Virus record (IMG/VR): IMGVR_UViG_3300022848_000014
Span: 1-64,000 of that record
DNA: 64,000 bases
Strand: one strand, 5' to 3'
DNA from: a virus
The notes beneath the pieces are model-generated. The model saw only the letters and a list, made by a program, of their open reading frames with translations. It was not told the DNA's origin and searched no databases. This document shows, piece by piece, positions 55,006 to 64,000 of the stretch (positions are counted from its first letter, which is position 1; each line of letters begins with the position of its first letter). The translations under genes and the position numbers were made by a program.

Positions 55006-55641
55006 CTAGCTTTTTATCCAATCTGAGCAAACATGTATTTCACTCTTATGTCTGAGTCGCATAAATACCCCATGGCCTTCTCGTGATCCTGCGCTATTGG
55101 TGTTCCCCTCTACTGTAAGGACGTACCCATCCCCGAAGTCCATTACAATTACCCCCACATGAGCCACACGCTTTAGTCTAGTGAAATAGAGTCCAAAAGT
55201 CCAACCTTGTTGGAATGTAATATGATCGCCATCGATACCCCTTTGCCAGACAATTTTATCTTTTGGAAACCAACAGGGACTCCATGCGGGACAGGACGGA
55301 CCTTCTAATCCTATACTCAGGAGTCCATAGTTTGCGAAGCAAGCACAATATGGGTTTCCAGGCTCAACTCCGCACCCATTGAAGAAAAGATCGATTAGCG
55401 GACCTCTATTGGAGGCGTTATCCTCTTTTGCCCCCAGATATGATTTCAGGGTATCCACATACCATTTTTCTGTGGGCCTGGGTACTGAGATGTCTAGGTA
55501 TACTGTGTCTCGGATGAATATACTATCCTTTTTCAAGGGCTCTTGGTATGTATCTGTTATAGTATGGCCGCTATCATTGCAGCCGCACAAAGAACAAAGA
55601 ATGCATAGATAGATAAGAAAAATAGGGGTCTTCTGAAGCAT
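55006..55641 (-). CDS. Exported CHAP-like endolysin
   Basis: A 211-aa protein. The N-terminus is a signal with a lipobox-like end (PIFLIYLCILCSLCGC, Cys near residue 21). The catalytic part has PYCACFANYGLLSIG near 97-111 (nucleophile Cys candidate), AHVGVIVMDFGDGYV near 160-174 (His), and VEGNTNSAG near 177-185, the order of a CHAP/NlpC-type amidase-peptidase. Export by signal would place it in the periplasm. Its start overlaps the holin gene by 85 nt. Confidence 0.7.
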   Translation of the reverse strand: MLQKTPIFLIYLCILCSLCGCNDSGHTITDTYQEPLKKDSIFIRDTVYLDISVPRPTEKWYVDTLKSYLGAKEDNASNRGPLIDLFFNGCGVEPGNPYCACFANYGLLSIGLEGPSCPAWSPCWFPKDKIVWQRGIDGDHITFQQGWTFGLYFTRLKRVAHVGVIVMDFGDGYVLTVEGNTNSAGSREGHGVFMRLRHKSEIHVCSDWIKS

Positions 55642-56000
55642 TGGAATTCTGGTTTTTCGGTTTTTCGTATTGTCTTAATATCATTCACAAACTCACTATC
55701 TAATCCTACCCCTTCACCATCTGGATCGGTGAAGTAGTCAGTGACTAATGGGAAGAACCTCTTAAGCATGTACCAAGCGCCCATTAAGACGATTGAGAAC
55801 ACACCGATACCCGCCAGAGACGACATTAGGTACCTCATTGATATTGCTGGCATTTCATCCGGGCCAAAAATGTACCCAAGGCCGTACAACCCCCCATATA
55901 CAATTCCAACCCACACTAGGATATTAATAACGTCTTTCCCCATTACCAGGGACCAAGCTTTCTTGATCAATTTAATTGATTTACTTTTTTGCATTTTCAT
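55557..56000 (-). CDS. Holin-like membrane protein
   Basis: A 147-aa protein with three hydrophobic segments: residues 24-46 (VINILVWVGIVYGGLYGLGY), 56-79 (YLMSSLAGIGVFSIVLMGAW) and 124-147 (PLFFLSIYAFFVLCAAAMIA), with a basic N-terminus. Located directly before and overlapping the lysin gene, as holins are. It would permeabilise the inner membrane. Confidence 0.65.
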   Translation of the reverse strand: MKMQKSKSIKLIKKAWSLVMGKDVINILVWVGIVYGGLYGLGYIFGPDEMPAISMRYLMSSLAGIGVFSIVLMGAWYMLKRFFPLVTDYFTDPDGEGVGLDSEFVNDIKTIRKTEKPEFQCFRRPLFFLSIYAFFVLCAAAMIAAIL

Positions 56001-59000
56001 CTTTCATTTTTTGAATTGATAAATCTCGTTTGGCTTTACGCTCTTCGTCTCTTATTTTTTTTGCTGCAGCTCTTTCTAGTGCAACTTTAACTCCAGGCCC
56101 CTTTTCAAGAGCTAGTTCCCATGTTTTCTGTGTAATGTCTACCTCATACTTTTTAGCCATCATATCCTCTAAAGCTTTTTGGGCTGTTCGATTAATTCCT
56201 GGCTTATCAGGATTAACCACTTCCTTAAGATATGAGTAGTGAACTAATTTTTGTTCTTTCTCAGTGATCCTTTCTTGTGGGATTTTCTCGATGTAGTTGT
56301 AGAGGGTCATTGTATATCGATAAGTCTCGTCGTCTAGGTCTTCAACAAACCTACGGACTAAAGGCATTTGGTTCACACTTCCCTCTTTATCAAAAGTAGC
56401 TATGCGAACTGCTTCTTGGGCTATACCCCCAAAAACCTCATTCATTATGTAGTCAAAAGTCTCTGGACTAATACTCACACCCATTTTGTCATAGAGTTGT
56501 TGGGCACCCTCTATGTAGGCTTCATTTGTACTTTTATGGTAAATCTCATGATCAGCCTTTCCAATAGTAAATTTCGGATAAATTGGACTCATCTTATAAT
56601 CTTTATTCATGGAGACCTCAGCACTTTGGGAAGCAAGTACTGGCAAAAAGGCACTTACCCAGTTAGCTTGGTTCCCACTCACAGGGTCAACCACCATTTG
56701 TACCGAATGCAATTGATTAAAGAAAGCTCTGGCTGGTGTGATCCTGCCAGATTGAAGGTCATAAGCAGCTTCACCCATTGACATAAATAGTCTTAGGAAA
56801 GAATAGGATTTCGGAATCTTGAAGGGCTTTGTTGGTTCAACTGGATTATAGATGTAAGTGTTCTGAGTCCAGTCCATCGGTGATTCGGTCATCATTTTTA
56901 GCTCATCCTCTTCATCCATCATGCTGTAGAGTAGCATTTTGTTTAGGTAGGCAAATGAGGCTGCTGCTGCCAGAGCTTTTCTACCAGACTTTGACTTGAG
57001 TAATTGCCCAGTCTTGGCCACACCCTGTATTCCTGCATTAAGGAAAAGGTACATGCTATTGAGAATAGTCATTTGAGACCCTTTTTTCTCAAAGTTTAGG
57101 GATATGTTTTTAGCGGCTCCCGCAGCCTGTTGTGGGGATAACCCTGCATCCCTGAGTGATGCATATACGGCTAGTCTGTTGGACATCTCAAAAACCTCAT
57201 TGATTCCTAAGGCTGTGTCCATCATGGCGTGAAGCGTCTCTTTGGCCATGTTTGTCCCTTTGTTTGCTTTAGACTTCTCACCAAGTTTTTTTAAGCTGTC
57301 AACCTGATCTTGTATCTGGCCATAGTTAGCCCATGACATGTACATCCCTTCAGCCCTTGCCTCACTCAGATATTGCATCATGTCACCCCCTTGGTCTGTG
57401 GCACCAAAGTAGTTTTTAGCAATTGTGGGTCCAGCAATACGAAGGTTTGCTAGATATGCACGTCGAATTCCCTTTAAGTCATATCGATCTTTTTCCACTC
57501 CTAAGTTTGCAAGGACATCCTGTGTATCACGAGCAAAGTTGGGAACACCAAAGAATATGTTAAGGGATGTTATGAGAGACCGTTGGAAATTAGTCATTGC
57601 CCCAAAACCTTTGATAATTTTGCCCTCCCACTTTCCTGTCTTTCGATTACTTGGGATAAGCGCATTATAGAGTCCTTCATGCCTAACCTCAAGATAAACG
57701 ATTTTACCCCCGGGCATACGAACCTTTACTGAGTTCGTTTTCACATTGTCAGGAACAAGGTCATTGTAAGAGATTATGTCTCCCGTATCTGGATCGATGT
57801 CAGGTATTCCTCTTGCGGTATGCACTTTCCATACTGAAGGATCGGCATTTTGACGAGCAAGTTCCACGAGCGCTCTATTGGCATTATTCTTCTCTACTTT
57901 CTCAATGGTTTTGGCCAGGTTTACTACCGCTTGATTTAATGGGTCATAGACTTGCTCTGAAGTATATGAGCCCCTTCCTTCAGCGGCCAGGATGTCAGGA
58001 GAAGTGCTACCACCTTTTTTCTTTGACTTTGAGTTAAAGAATGCAGGGTCAATAACAACGGGCATGTAGTTTGACCATTCAATATCTGATCCTGTTTTAT
58101 CCCCATTTAGTAGGGCTTGGTATTGCTTTTCGTCGATGAAATCGTTTTCATAGAGTATATCAAGATTCTTTTCCAAAACTTCCTCCCTGAATTCTTGGGC
58201 AAACTCATCTAGGTCTTTACGCTTTCCATCATAGCTATCTAATATGGCCTGTGCGTCTTTATCGCTCATTCTGGCTCCTTCCTCTACAATTCGATATAAT
58301 TCCACCTCATTGTTCTCGATAGCCTCAATTTGGGCAGCGTAGAACTGTTGTCCTCTTGTGGTTTCAGCATTTTCCATCTTAGCAGTTAGTTGAGCAACTT
58401 TTTCTTCCTGCTTCTTGATTGACATATCCCTGAGTCTTGCATTACGCTCAGGAACGTGAAGGGCGTACATGAATTGGGAAAGGTCTGTGAGTGTTAATCC
58501 CTTCTTTTTCATTCTTCCATTAAGGGAAGCTTTGTTCTGCTTTCTCTTTTCAAATACGGTGCTTCTGCCTGATATTTGGAAAGTGGTACCAGGGTCCGCG
58601 CCATAAATATAGGTCTTGAGTGCATCGATTTGTTCTGCAGTCTTTGATCTAACAAGCTCTCGTTTCGTGTAAGCATTAAGTGCGTCTGGTAAGTTTTTAC
58701 CCTTAAGCTTCTCGATAGACTGTTGAATTTTCTTAAGCCATATATCCCCATCTTGGAAAGCTTGCCTGAAGCTGGTAAACGTTTCAAAGCCTTCTGTTTT
58801 AGATAGGGGTATTGTCATGCCAGATTCATTCAGAAAATCAATTTCCCTTTGAACCCTTCCCATTAGGACATCGGCCAATTTCTCATCCATGCCTAGTTTA
58901 TCTACGACAAACCTCGTGATTGCTGCAGGGTCAGCGCCTCCTTGCATGGCCATTACGATTGAAGCTCGAATCTTCATGAAGTCCCTTGACATGTTGACTG

Positions 59001-62000
59001 TCATAAACTCCTTGTAAAGGTTCTCATTACGAAGCTTACCATCAAACATTGCTCTCAAGTGAGGGGAAAGCGCCTGATTCATGGTAAGCTCTTCAGCCAC
59101 TTTTTGGGTAAATCCCTCTAGTGTCAAGTTCTCAATTTCCTTGGCATTCAATTTACCAGACCACATACCAGAGGCTATGAGGGGCTTAGTAAATTGATTG
59201 AATGCTGTGCTTAAGAACTTGCGAAATTTCTTTCTGAAGTTGTCGGGCTGCTTATCAACCTCTAAAGCTTTATCGGCTATGGCATCAGTCAACGCATCTA
59301 AGTATGGGTTCCTAGACTTCCTTTTTTTGGCTTCTGCCAAATACTTTGTGCCTTCCATCATTTCCTTCACTTGATGAAGTAACTCAGGTCGGTTTTGCAT
59401 TGCTGGGAGTATCCATGCTTTTGCAAAAGTCTTGAAAGTTTCCTTTGGGGTGATTGTGGCAGGATTGAAGTAGATGTTCCCATCCATGCTCACAATTACT
59501 TGTTGCCCCGCATATTCATCTCCGAGTGCTTCAACTTGCTCTTTGAATTCTGAGAAGTCAAATGAAACTTTTAGTCCAGGGAATGCTTTACCCAGTGCAG
59601 TTGCAATCTTGGACGCATATCTGGTATTGGCCTCAGTTGACTCTTGCGTGTCTGGGAGTGTTACCGATTGCATATCGATACCTTCGAAAGCCTGTATAAC
59701 TTGATCCCCCAATAGATCCCCAAAAGTCATCACGGCCATTGCCTCTGCACCGTTGTATCCTTCAGCTTCTAAAGCCGCAATGATTTCCTCATTAGTAAAC
59801 CCTTGTGATTGCAGCAATTCTATAATGGCCTTAATCTCTGCGTGTTCATTAAATCCTACTTGGAAGAGGGGTTTGCTCTCAGCCTCGACTTTATCAATTT
59901 CAACATTACGATCATCAAATACGACATAATTTGCGTCGGTGTATTCCTTATTCCGTGGTTTTGGTATACCCATGGAGAGTGTTCCAACAGGATAGCGGAT
60001 GCCATCGATTCCTTTATGGGTCAACCTCATTGATGCTTGTTGTGGACTCATGTATTTAGTGAGCGTAAAATACAAGAAAGCTCCACTAAAGAGATCCGCA
60101 TCAGTTAAGAGCTCGACTAATTTATCAGTGTCATTATCAAGATCGTATTGCTCGTTAAAATGCTCCATGAGCACCTCATGTAAATCTGGTTCAGCAGCGT
60201 ATGTTTTCCCATCATTTGTGTCAAAATAAATTTCGTAACCTAGTGCCTCATAATCACCTTGCTCTGAATTGCTTACATCAACAGCTACACTGTTTGGGTC
60301 TGGTACTTCTAATATTCTACGAAGTTGATCTTCTGGCAGTGCGTTTTTCCATTCTAGGTACTCGTATTCACTTGGTTCTTTCCCTTTATGAATGGTAGTA
60401 TGATAAACTTGGCCACCACCAATTGTCCATGGCTTAACCTCTCCGCTTTTTATTAGTGGAACAATTTTGGCAAAGGCAGCAGCTTTTTTATGTGTGGAGC
60501 TTTCTTTATTTGGATCATTCTTAGCCCCTTCAGCCCACTTCTTCTCAAAGTATTCTGCCCTCTTAATGTAATCGGCCTTGAGTCTAGGGGATGCATTCAT
60601 GAGGTTTGATTCAAACACCTGATCTAAAGCCTCTCTCTCGTTATAATCAAAATCTAAAGGATCTCCGTCTTTTGATTTGATTTCCCAATTTTTAGTGTCT
60701 TGAATTTTTCGTGAGAGTGTTGTAGCATAATCCTGGGCTATTTCTTTTTTACTTGTGAAATAGAGGCCATAGCCAAAAGCTTGAGCACCCTCACCAGTCC
60801 CAATCTTATCTGAGTTGAACTTATCAAATAAAAATGGTGTTCCGTGATATGCTCTGACTTCTTGGCTGGTCCCTTGATTTCCAAAAAGGATTATTTGTTC
60901 TTCTCTTGATATTGGTGATCCATCCCCATAATTTTCAGTCGCAGATGGTGGGGTTTCCTTTCGTTGTCGAGGACTCATTGCAGCCCTGTTCTGTACGTTT
61001 CTAGCCTCAGTCTCTCCCGCTAGTGATTGGTATAGCTTGTGAGCCACATCACTAGGGACTCTTTTAGAAATTATTGCTGTTTTCTCTGAGGTTAATTCTT
61101 CGGATTTGAGTGTTTCAATTTCAGCTAGTAAAAAATCACGTCTACCATCAAGTGTTTCTAAAGCTTCTTGTAACACTAAACTTACGGGCTTACCTAAGTT
61201 CGCATCTTCGCTCTGAGAACTGAAATACATTAATTCAGTTGATGCATCATAGGAGCCTAATTTCTCAGTCCCAAAGTTACCTTGTATAAGAGCATTAAGA
61301 TTGTCTTTAGCTACCCTTTCCTCTCTTTGAAGTTTCTGAATTTCATCCGTTAAATATCCATTTTCATCAGGTCTTTCTTTTTTATTCAGGTCATACAGTT
61401 CTTCTGTCTCTTTCTTTTTTTGCCTAAAAAGAAGTGTCAGATCAGAAAGTTCATTTCTAAACGCTTCATCAGTCTGAAATTTATTAAGAACATCCTGAGT
61501 AACCTTTTTGCTATCAGATACATCTAGCAGGTCTTTTCTGGTTGCAGTGATTGCAGACGTAGAAAGTTCATTTTGCTTGCTTGCAGGTAGAGATGCTATG
61601 ACTGATTGTGGATTGCCTCCCATAGCAAAACCTTCAATCATTTGAATAGCGTGTTGCAGTTCGTGTATGAAGGTCGATCCCTTGTCTTGAGCGTATGGAG
61701 TTACTTGAAGCACTTTTGTTTCAGAGTTGTAAGACCCCTGAAGCCCCCCGAAATCCATGAAGCCACCTTTTTTTGATATTTTAATATCAAGAAGAGCTGG
61801 GTAAAGCTTGAATATTTCTTCGTATGGACTAATGACTTCGGTTATTGAAACTGTTTCAGTACCAAAAAGTTTCTGTGTAGCGAGAGCTTCAAACGCTTCA
61901 GTATTGAACATTGGTGGTTGTACTTCATACTTCCACTTTCCGTCAGTACCTCTTGCCCATCCTGTTAATCCACGAATGTATTCTGCACCATCTTTAATTC

Positions 62001-64000
62001 CTGGGTTTAGGTTGTTCTCTAATAATTGCGCCCGGCCTAACTTCTCCTTGACTTCATTATTCAGATTAGCATTTGAACCCACAAACTGGAATAAGGCTTT
62101 CCCATTTGGAGATAGACTATTTGGGTCTATTGGACCACCTTCTTCAGGTGTTAGTTTCACACCTAGCTCTTGCCCTCCCAGTAGATCGAATATAGCTCCA
62201 TCTAGGAATTCATCGAGGGTCATCTTGTCAATGGATTCTGTCTTTTGCATGAAGAAGGTTTCACCCAAATATGCTTTCATCTTCTCGATCCAGGCAGTGA
62301 ACTTATCTACCATGGCCTTTGAGCCTAGTGCCTTACTTAAGTTCTTGGCACCCCTCATCCCGATCGCTTGTACTAAAGCCTCATCTCGTTTCTCGTATTC
62401 AGTTAGGTGTGCATAGGCAGGATTGTTCTTGATCTCTTGGAATATGGCAGTTTCCTTCATCAACTGATTGGCCTCATTGTAAAGGTCATAGTTGGTGGCC
62501 TTCATGTGCTCAATGTAGATGTGGGCAAACTCATGTATGGCAGTATCCCTAGTTGCTGCTTGTGGGTTTATGTAGACTTTTCCGTTCCAATAAAACCCTT
62601 TGACTTTGTTGGTGTCCACGGGTATTCCCATCTCCGCAGACACTTTGGCTGCTGCTTCATTAAACGCTTCTTGATCATAAACCACTGGAACCTTAATTGC
62701 CTCAAGTAATTGCTTGATGGAGTTCCCTATGAATTCGGAAACACCTTTGCGCCTGGTCTTAATTACATCGGTAGCAGCCTTAGTTCGTACTTGGAAAGGA
62801 GTGTCTGGAACTGGTTCATTTGCCTTTGCTTCAGCTTTTTTAGCATCGTCCTTTTTGATTTGGGCCTGGGCACTTAGTTTGTTGAATTTTTTCCCAGTGA
62901 GTTCCCCCATTAATTCATCAATGGCAACTTGCCCAGGTGTTCGGCTAATTCCATTAGGATTGGCAATCATAAAGTCCACGATGTCATTACCGTCTACCTG
63001 AACAGCTTCGGTACCCGTGTCCCCTTCTCCTTCTGAGATATTGTCAGCTAGTTTTGCAATATCTGAAACTATTTTTTCCCCTTTCTTGGCAAACCATGTT
63101 TTCGCAAGGTTGAAAGTGATGTTTGTCGCATTGCTGTTTCTGATAAAGTCTTCTCTCGATATAGAGTTCTTGCCTAAGTTCTCAGATATGAGTCTATCCA
63201 TTTGGCTCAGACTTGATTGCTGAAGAGTCTGATCCATGTATGCCTCAGAAAGACTTGTTTTAATCTCGTCTAAAATCGTATCATATTGATCGCGGATTTT
63301 GTCAGACATTTCCTGTAAGTGGGCTTCTGTGTTGCCAGGGTCTTTTATAATCTTCTGCTCTGTTTCGTACTGAATATCTTGCATTATTTGACTTGGAACA
63401 ATCTCTTGGCTCCCGAATATCTCATCCTTGATACGTTGTACAACATCAAATATCTTTTTGACTGCTTCAGTAGACTTGGGCGGTGCTGGCTGGCGTTTGG
63501 CATTTTTACCCCTCTTAGTCTTTACCACTTTAGCTTTAGGGGCTTTAGTGGATGAGAGTCCTTCCGATAAAGCTTCAGTAGATTTTTCTAGGTTTCCTCC
63601 CTTGACTGCTTTTGTGACTTTTTCTGCAATTGGGTTTTTGTCAGTCTTACCTTCAGTTTGAACAGGCTTGTCGGGCTTTGGATCACCATCAGTTTTAGTG
63701 TCAGCTTTGTTCTCGACTTTTCCATCTGTTTTCTTTTTTGCCTCTAGTAAGGGAGAAATTAGTTTGTCATACTTCTGGTAAATCGCATCAAACTTCTTCT
63801 TGTCAGAATCCGAAAGTTTAGATCGATCTACTTTACCGTCTACCCTTGCTTCATCTATGTTTGGAATGGCTTCGGATAGTTCGGTTTGCTCTTCTGCTCG
63901 AAGTGTTTCTACCTTTTTTGTTACTTCTTCTTGCTCCCGTACTTCGGTGTCGGTTTCGGCTTTATTGTCTTTTTTACTTGGTAGGTCTTTTTTACTGGCT
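55981..64000 (-). CDS. Giant polyvalent protein (peptidases, ART-like and LPD38-like domains; 5' part outside window)
   Basis: The frame is open to the right edge, giving at least 2672 aa; a GTG at 63528 is not a credible start because protein-like sequence continues upstream. Domains from N to C: low-complexity K/E/P region; HExxH metallopeptidase-like HEFAHIYIEH (near nt 62510-62540); a second HExxH, FIHELQHAIQ (near 61645-61675); an ADP-ribosyltransferase-like part VRAYHGTPFLFDKF and GYGLYFTSKKE (near 60760-60865); and an LPD38-like segment LNIFFGVPNFARDT (near 57530-57570). Such proteins are packaged and injected by phages to act on the host early. It precedes holin and lysin. Confidence 0.75.
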   Translation of the reverse strand, partial: ASKKDLPSKKDNKAETDTEVREQEEVTKKVETLRAEEQTELSEAIPNIDEARVDGKVDRSKLSDSDKKKFDAIYQKYDKLISPLLEAKKKTDGKVENKADTKTDGDPKPDKPVQTEGKTDKNPIAEKVTKAVKGGNLEKSTEALSEGLSSTKAPKAKVVKTKRGKNAKRQPAPPKSTEAVKKIFDVVQRIKDEIFGSQEIVPSQIMQDIQYETEQKIIKDPGNTEAHLQEMSDKIRDQYDTILDEIKTSLSEAYMDQTLQQSSLSQMDRLISENLGKNSISREDFIRNSNATNITFNLAKTWFAKKGEKIVSDIAKLADNISEGEGDTGTEAVQVDGNDIVDFMIANPNGISRTPGQVAIDELMGELTGKKFNKLSAQAQIKKDDAKKAEAKANEPVPDTPFQVRTKAATDVIKTRRKGVSEFIGNSIKQLLEAIKVPVVYDQEAFNEAAAKVSAEMGIPVDTNKVKGFYWNGKVYINPQAATRDTAIHEFAHIYIEHMKATNYDLYNEANQLMKETAIFQEIKNNPAYAHLTEYEKRDEALVQAIGMRGAKNLSKALGSKAMVDKFTAWIEKMKAYLGETFFMQKTESIDKMTLDEFLDGAIFDLLGGQELGVKLTPEEGGPIDPNSLSPNGKALFQFVGSNANLNNEVKEKLGRAQLLENNLNPGIKDGAEYIRGLTGWARGTDGKWKYEVQPPMFNTEAFEALATQKLFGTETVSITEVISPYEEIFKLYPALLDIKISKKGGFMDFGGLQGSYNSETKVLQVTPYAQDKGSTFIHELQHAIQMIEGFAMGGNPQSVIASLPASKQNELSTSAITATRKDLLDVSDSKKVTQDVLNKFQTDEAFRNELSDLTLLFRQKKKETEELYDLNKKERPDENGYLTDEIQKLQREERVAKDNLNALIQGNFGTEKLGSYDASTELMYFSSQSEDANLGKPVSLVLQEALETLDGRRDFLLAEIETLKSEELTSEKTAIISKRVPSDVAHKLYQSLAGETEARNVQNRAAMSPRQRKETPPSATENYGDGSPISREEQIILFGNQGTSQEVRAYHGTPFLFDKFNSDKIGTGEGAQAFGYGLYFTSKKEIAQDYATTLSRKIQDTKNWEIKSKDGDPLDFDYNEREALDQVFESNLMNASPRLKADYIKRAEYFEKKWAEGAKNDPNKESSTHKKAAAFAKIVPLIKSGEVKPWTIGGGQVYHTTIHKGKEPSEYEYLEWKNALPEDQLRRILEVPDPNSVAVDVSNSEQGDYEALGYEIYFDTNDGKTYAAEPDLHEVLMEHFNEQYDLDNDTDKLVELLTDADLFSGAFLYFTLTKYMSPQQASMRLTHKGIDGIRYPVGTLSMGIPKPRNKEYTDANYVVFDDRNVEIDKVEAESKPLFQVGFNEHAEIKAIIELLQSQGFTNEEIIAALEAEGYNGAEAMAVMTFGDLLGDQVIQAFEGIDMQSVTLPDTQESTEANTRYASKIATALGKAFPGLKVSFDFSEFKEQVEALGDEYAGQQVIVSMDGNIYFNPATITPKETFKTFAKAWILPAMQNRPELLHQVKEMMEGTKYLAEAKKRKSRNPYLDALTDAIADKALEVDKQPDNFRKKFRKFLSTAFNQFTKPLIASGMWSGKLNAKEIENLTLEGFTQKVAEELTMNQALSPHLRAMFDGKLRNENLYKEFMTVNMSRDFMKIRASIVMAMQGGADPAAITRFVVDKLGMDEKLADVLMGRVQREIDFLNESGMTIPLSKTEGFETFTSFRQAFQDGDIWLKKIQQSIEKLKGKNLPDALNAYTKRELVRSKTAEQIDALKTYIYGADPGTTFQISGRSTVFEKRKQNKASLNGRMKKKGLTLTDLSQFMYALHVPERNARLRDMSIKKQEEKVAQLTAKMENAETTRGQQFYAAQIEAIENNEVELYRIVEEGARMSDKDAQAILDSYDGKRKDLDEFAQEFREEVLEKNLDILYENDFIDEKQYQALLNGDKTGSDIEWSNYMPVVIDPAFFNSKSKKKGGSTSPDILAAEGRGSYTSEQVYDPLNQAVVNLAKTIEKVEKNNANRALVELARQNADPSVWKVHTARGIPDIDPDTGDIISYNDLVPDNVKTNSVKVRMPGGKIVYLEVRHEGLYNALIPSNRKTGKWEGKIIKGFGAMTNFQRSLITSLNIFFGVPNFARDTQDVLANLGVEKDRYDLKGIRRAYLANLRIAGPTIAKNYFGATDQGGDMMQYLSEARAEGMYMSWANYGQIQDQVDSLKKLGEKSKANKGTNMAKETLHAMMDTALGINEVFEMSNRLAVYASLRDAGLSPQQAAGAAKNISLNFEKKGSQMTILNSMYLFLNAGIQGVAKTGQLLKSKSGRKALAAAASFAYLNKMLLYSMMDEEDELKMMTESPMDWTQNTYIYNPVEPTKPFKIPKSYSFLRLFMSMGEAAYDLQSGRITPARAFFNQLHSVQMVVDPVSGNQANWVSAFLPVLASQSAEVSMNKDYKMSPIYPKFTIGKADHEIYHKSTNEAYIEGAQQLYDKMGVSISPETFDYIMNEVFGGIAQEAVRIATFDKEGSVNQMPLVRRFVEDLDDETYRYTMTLYNYIEKIPQERITEKEQKLVHYSYLKEVVNPDKPGINRTAQKALEDMMAKKYEVDITQKTWELALEKGPGVKVALERAAAKKIRDEERKAKRDLSIQKMKDENAKK

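Noticed and set aside
61808-62416. 202-aa frame on the plus strand
   Set aside because: Antisense shadow of the giant polyvalent protein; serine/proline-rich with no family features.
63528-63528. Start of the giant protein at 63528
   Set aside because: The codon is GTG and the frame continues upstream with protein-like sequence to the window edge, so the true start is outside.

Overview
The window is a stretch of a tailed double-stranded DNA phage that infects a member of the Bacteroidota. The virion genes run terminase, portal, scaffold-like, capsid, ring/stem proteins, very large tail protein, fibres. No tape-measure gene is visible, which suggests a short-tailed, podovirus-like particle similar in layout to crAss-like and marine Cellulophaga podoviruses (inference). 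The Bacteroidota host is suggested by promoter elements of the type TTG-N19/20-TAnnTTTG, A-rich leaders without Shine-Dalgarno sequences (often AAACCACAAA just before the ATG), and a FISUMP-type receptor-binding protein. No DNA polymerase, phage integrase or integron integrase was seen, so this is not the whole genome.

Layout. (1) 1-21.6 kb, minus: virion operon read from 21.6 kb leftwards (GroES-fold-like protein, TerL, portal, scaffold, major capsid protein, repeat-rich structural protein, three ring-type proteins, 1176-aa tail protein, fibres; the last gene runs off the left edge). (2) 21.6-22.35 kb: divergent intergenic region, a candidate origin or control region. (3) 22.35-29.8 kb, plus: about 20 small, mostly unknown genes, several separated by four copies of one terminator repeat; RadC and a NUMOD1-like protein are recognisable. 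(4) 29.8-45.15 kb, minus: replication and recombination operon read from 45.15 kb (replisome-organiser-like protein, DnaB-type ATPase, YqaJ exonuclease, RuvC, SSB, RecT, zinc-less primase). (5) 45.2-46.4 kb, minus: spanin-like and secreted proteins. (6) 46.6-53.2 kb, plus: GroES/GroEL, an Acb2-like anti-CBASS protein, HNH nuclease, small unknowns and several structured RNA candidates. (7) 55-64 kb, minus: a polyvalent protein of at least 2672 aa (open at the right edge), then holin and lysin.

The most unusual feature is two arrays of integron-type gene cassettes inside the phage: 39.15-43.0 kb (minus) and 53.3-54.8 kb (plus). Genes are separated by imperfect palindromes with attC-like ends (RYYYAAC-like to GTTRRRY-like). 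The start of each cassette is complementary to the first core of the attC-like site at its own 3' end, which is the pattern left by integron cassette insertion. The cargo is DNA modification: two N6/N4-type methyltransferases, two C5-methyltransferase-type proteins, a PP-loop PAPS-reductase-like protein and a nucleoside deoxyribosyltransferase-like protein. Both arrays end in a methyltransferase gene followed by the same 92-bp sequence (89/92 identical), so the two sites form a long inverted repeat bounding 15.6 kb.

The left operon builds the particle. The 30-45 kb operon copies and recombines the genome. The cassettes probably protect the genome from restriction, the Acb2-like protein would counter CBASS, the chaperonin pair would fold phage proteins, and the polyvalent protein is probably packaged and injected to act early in the host.
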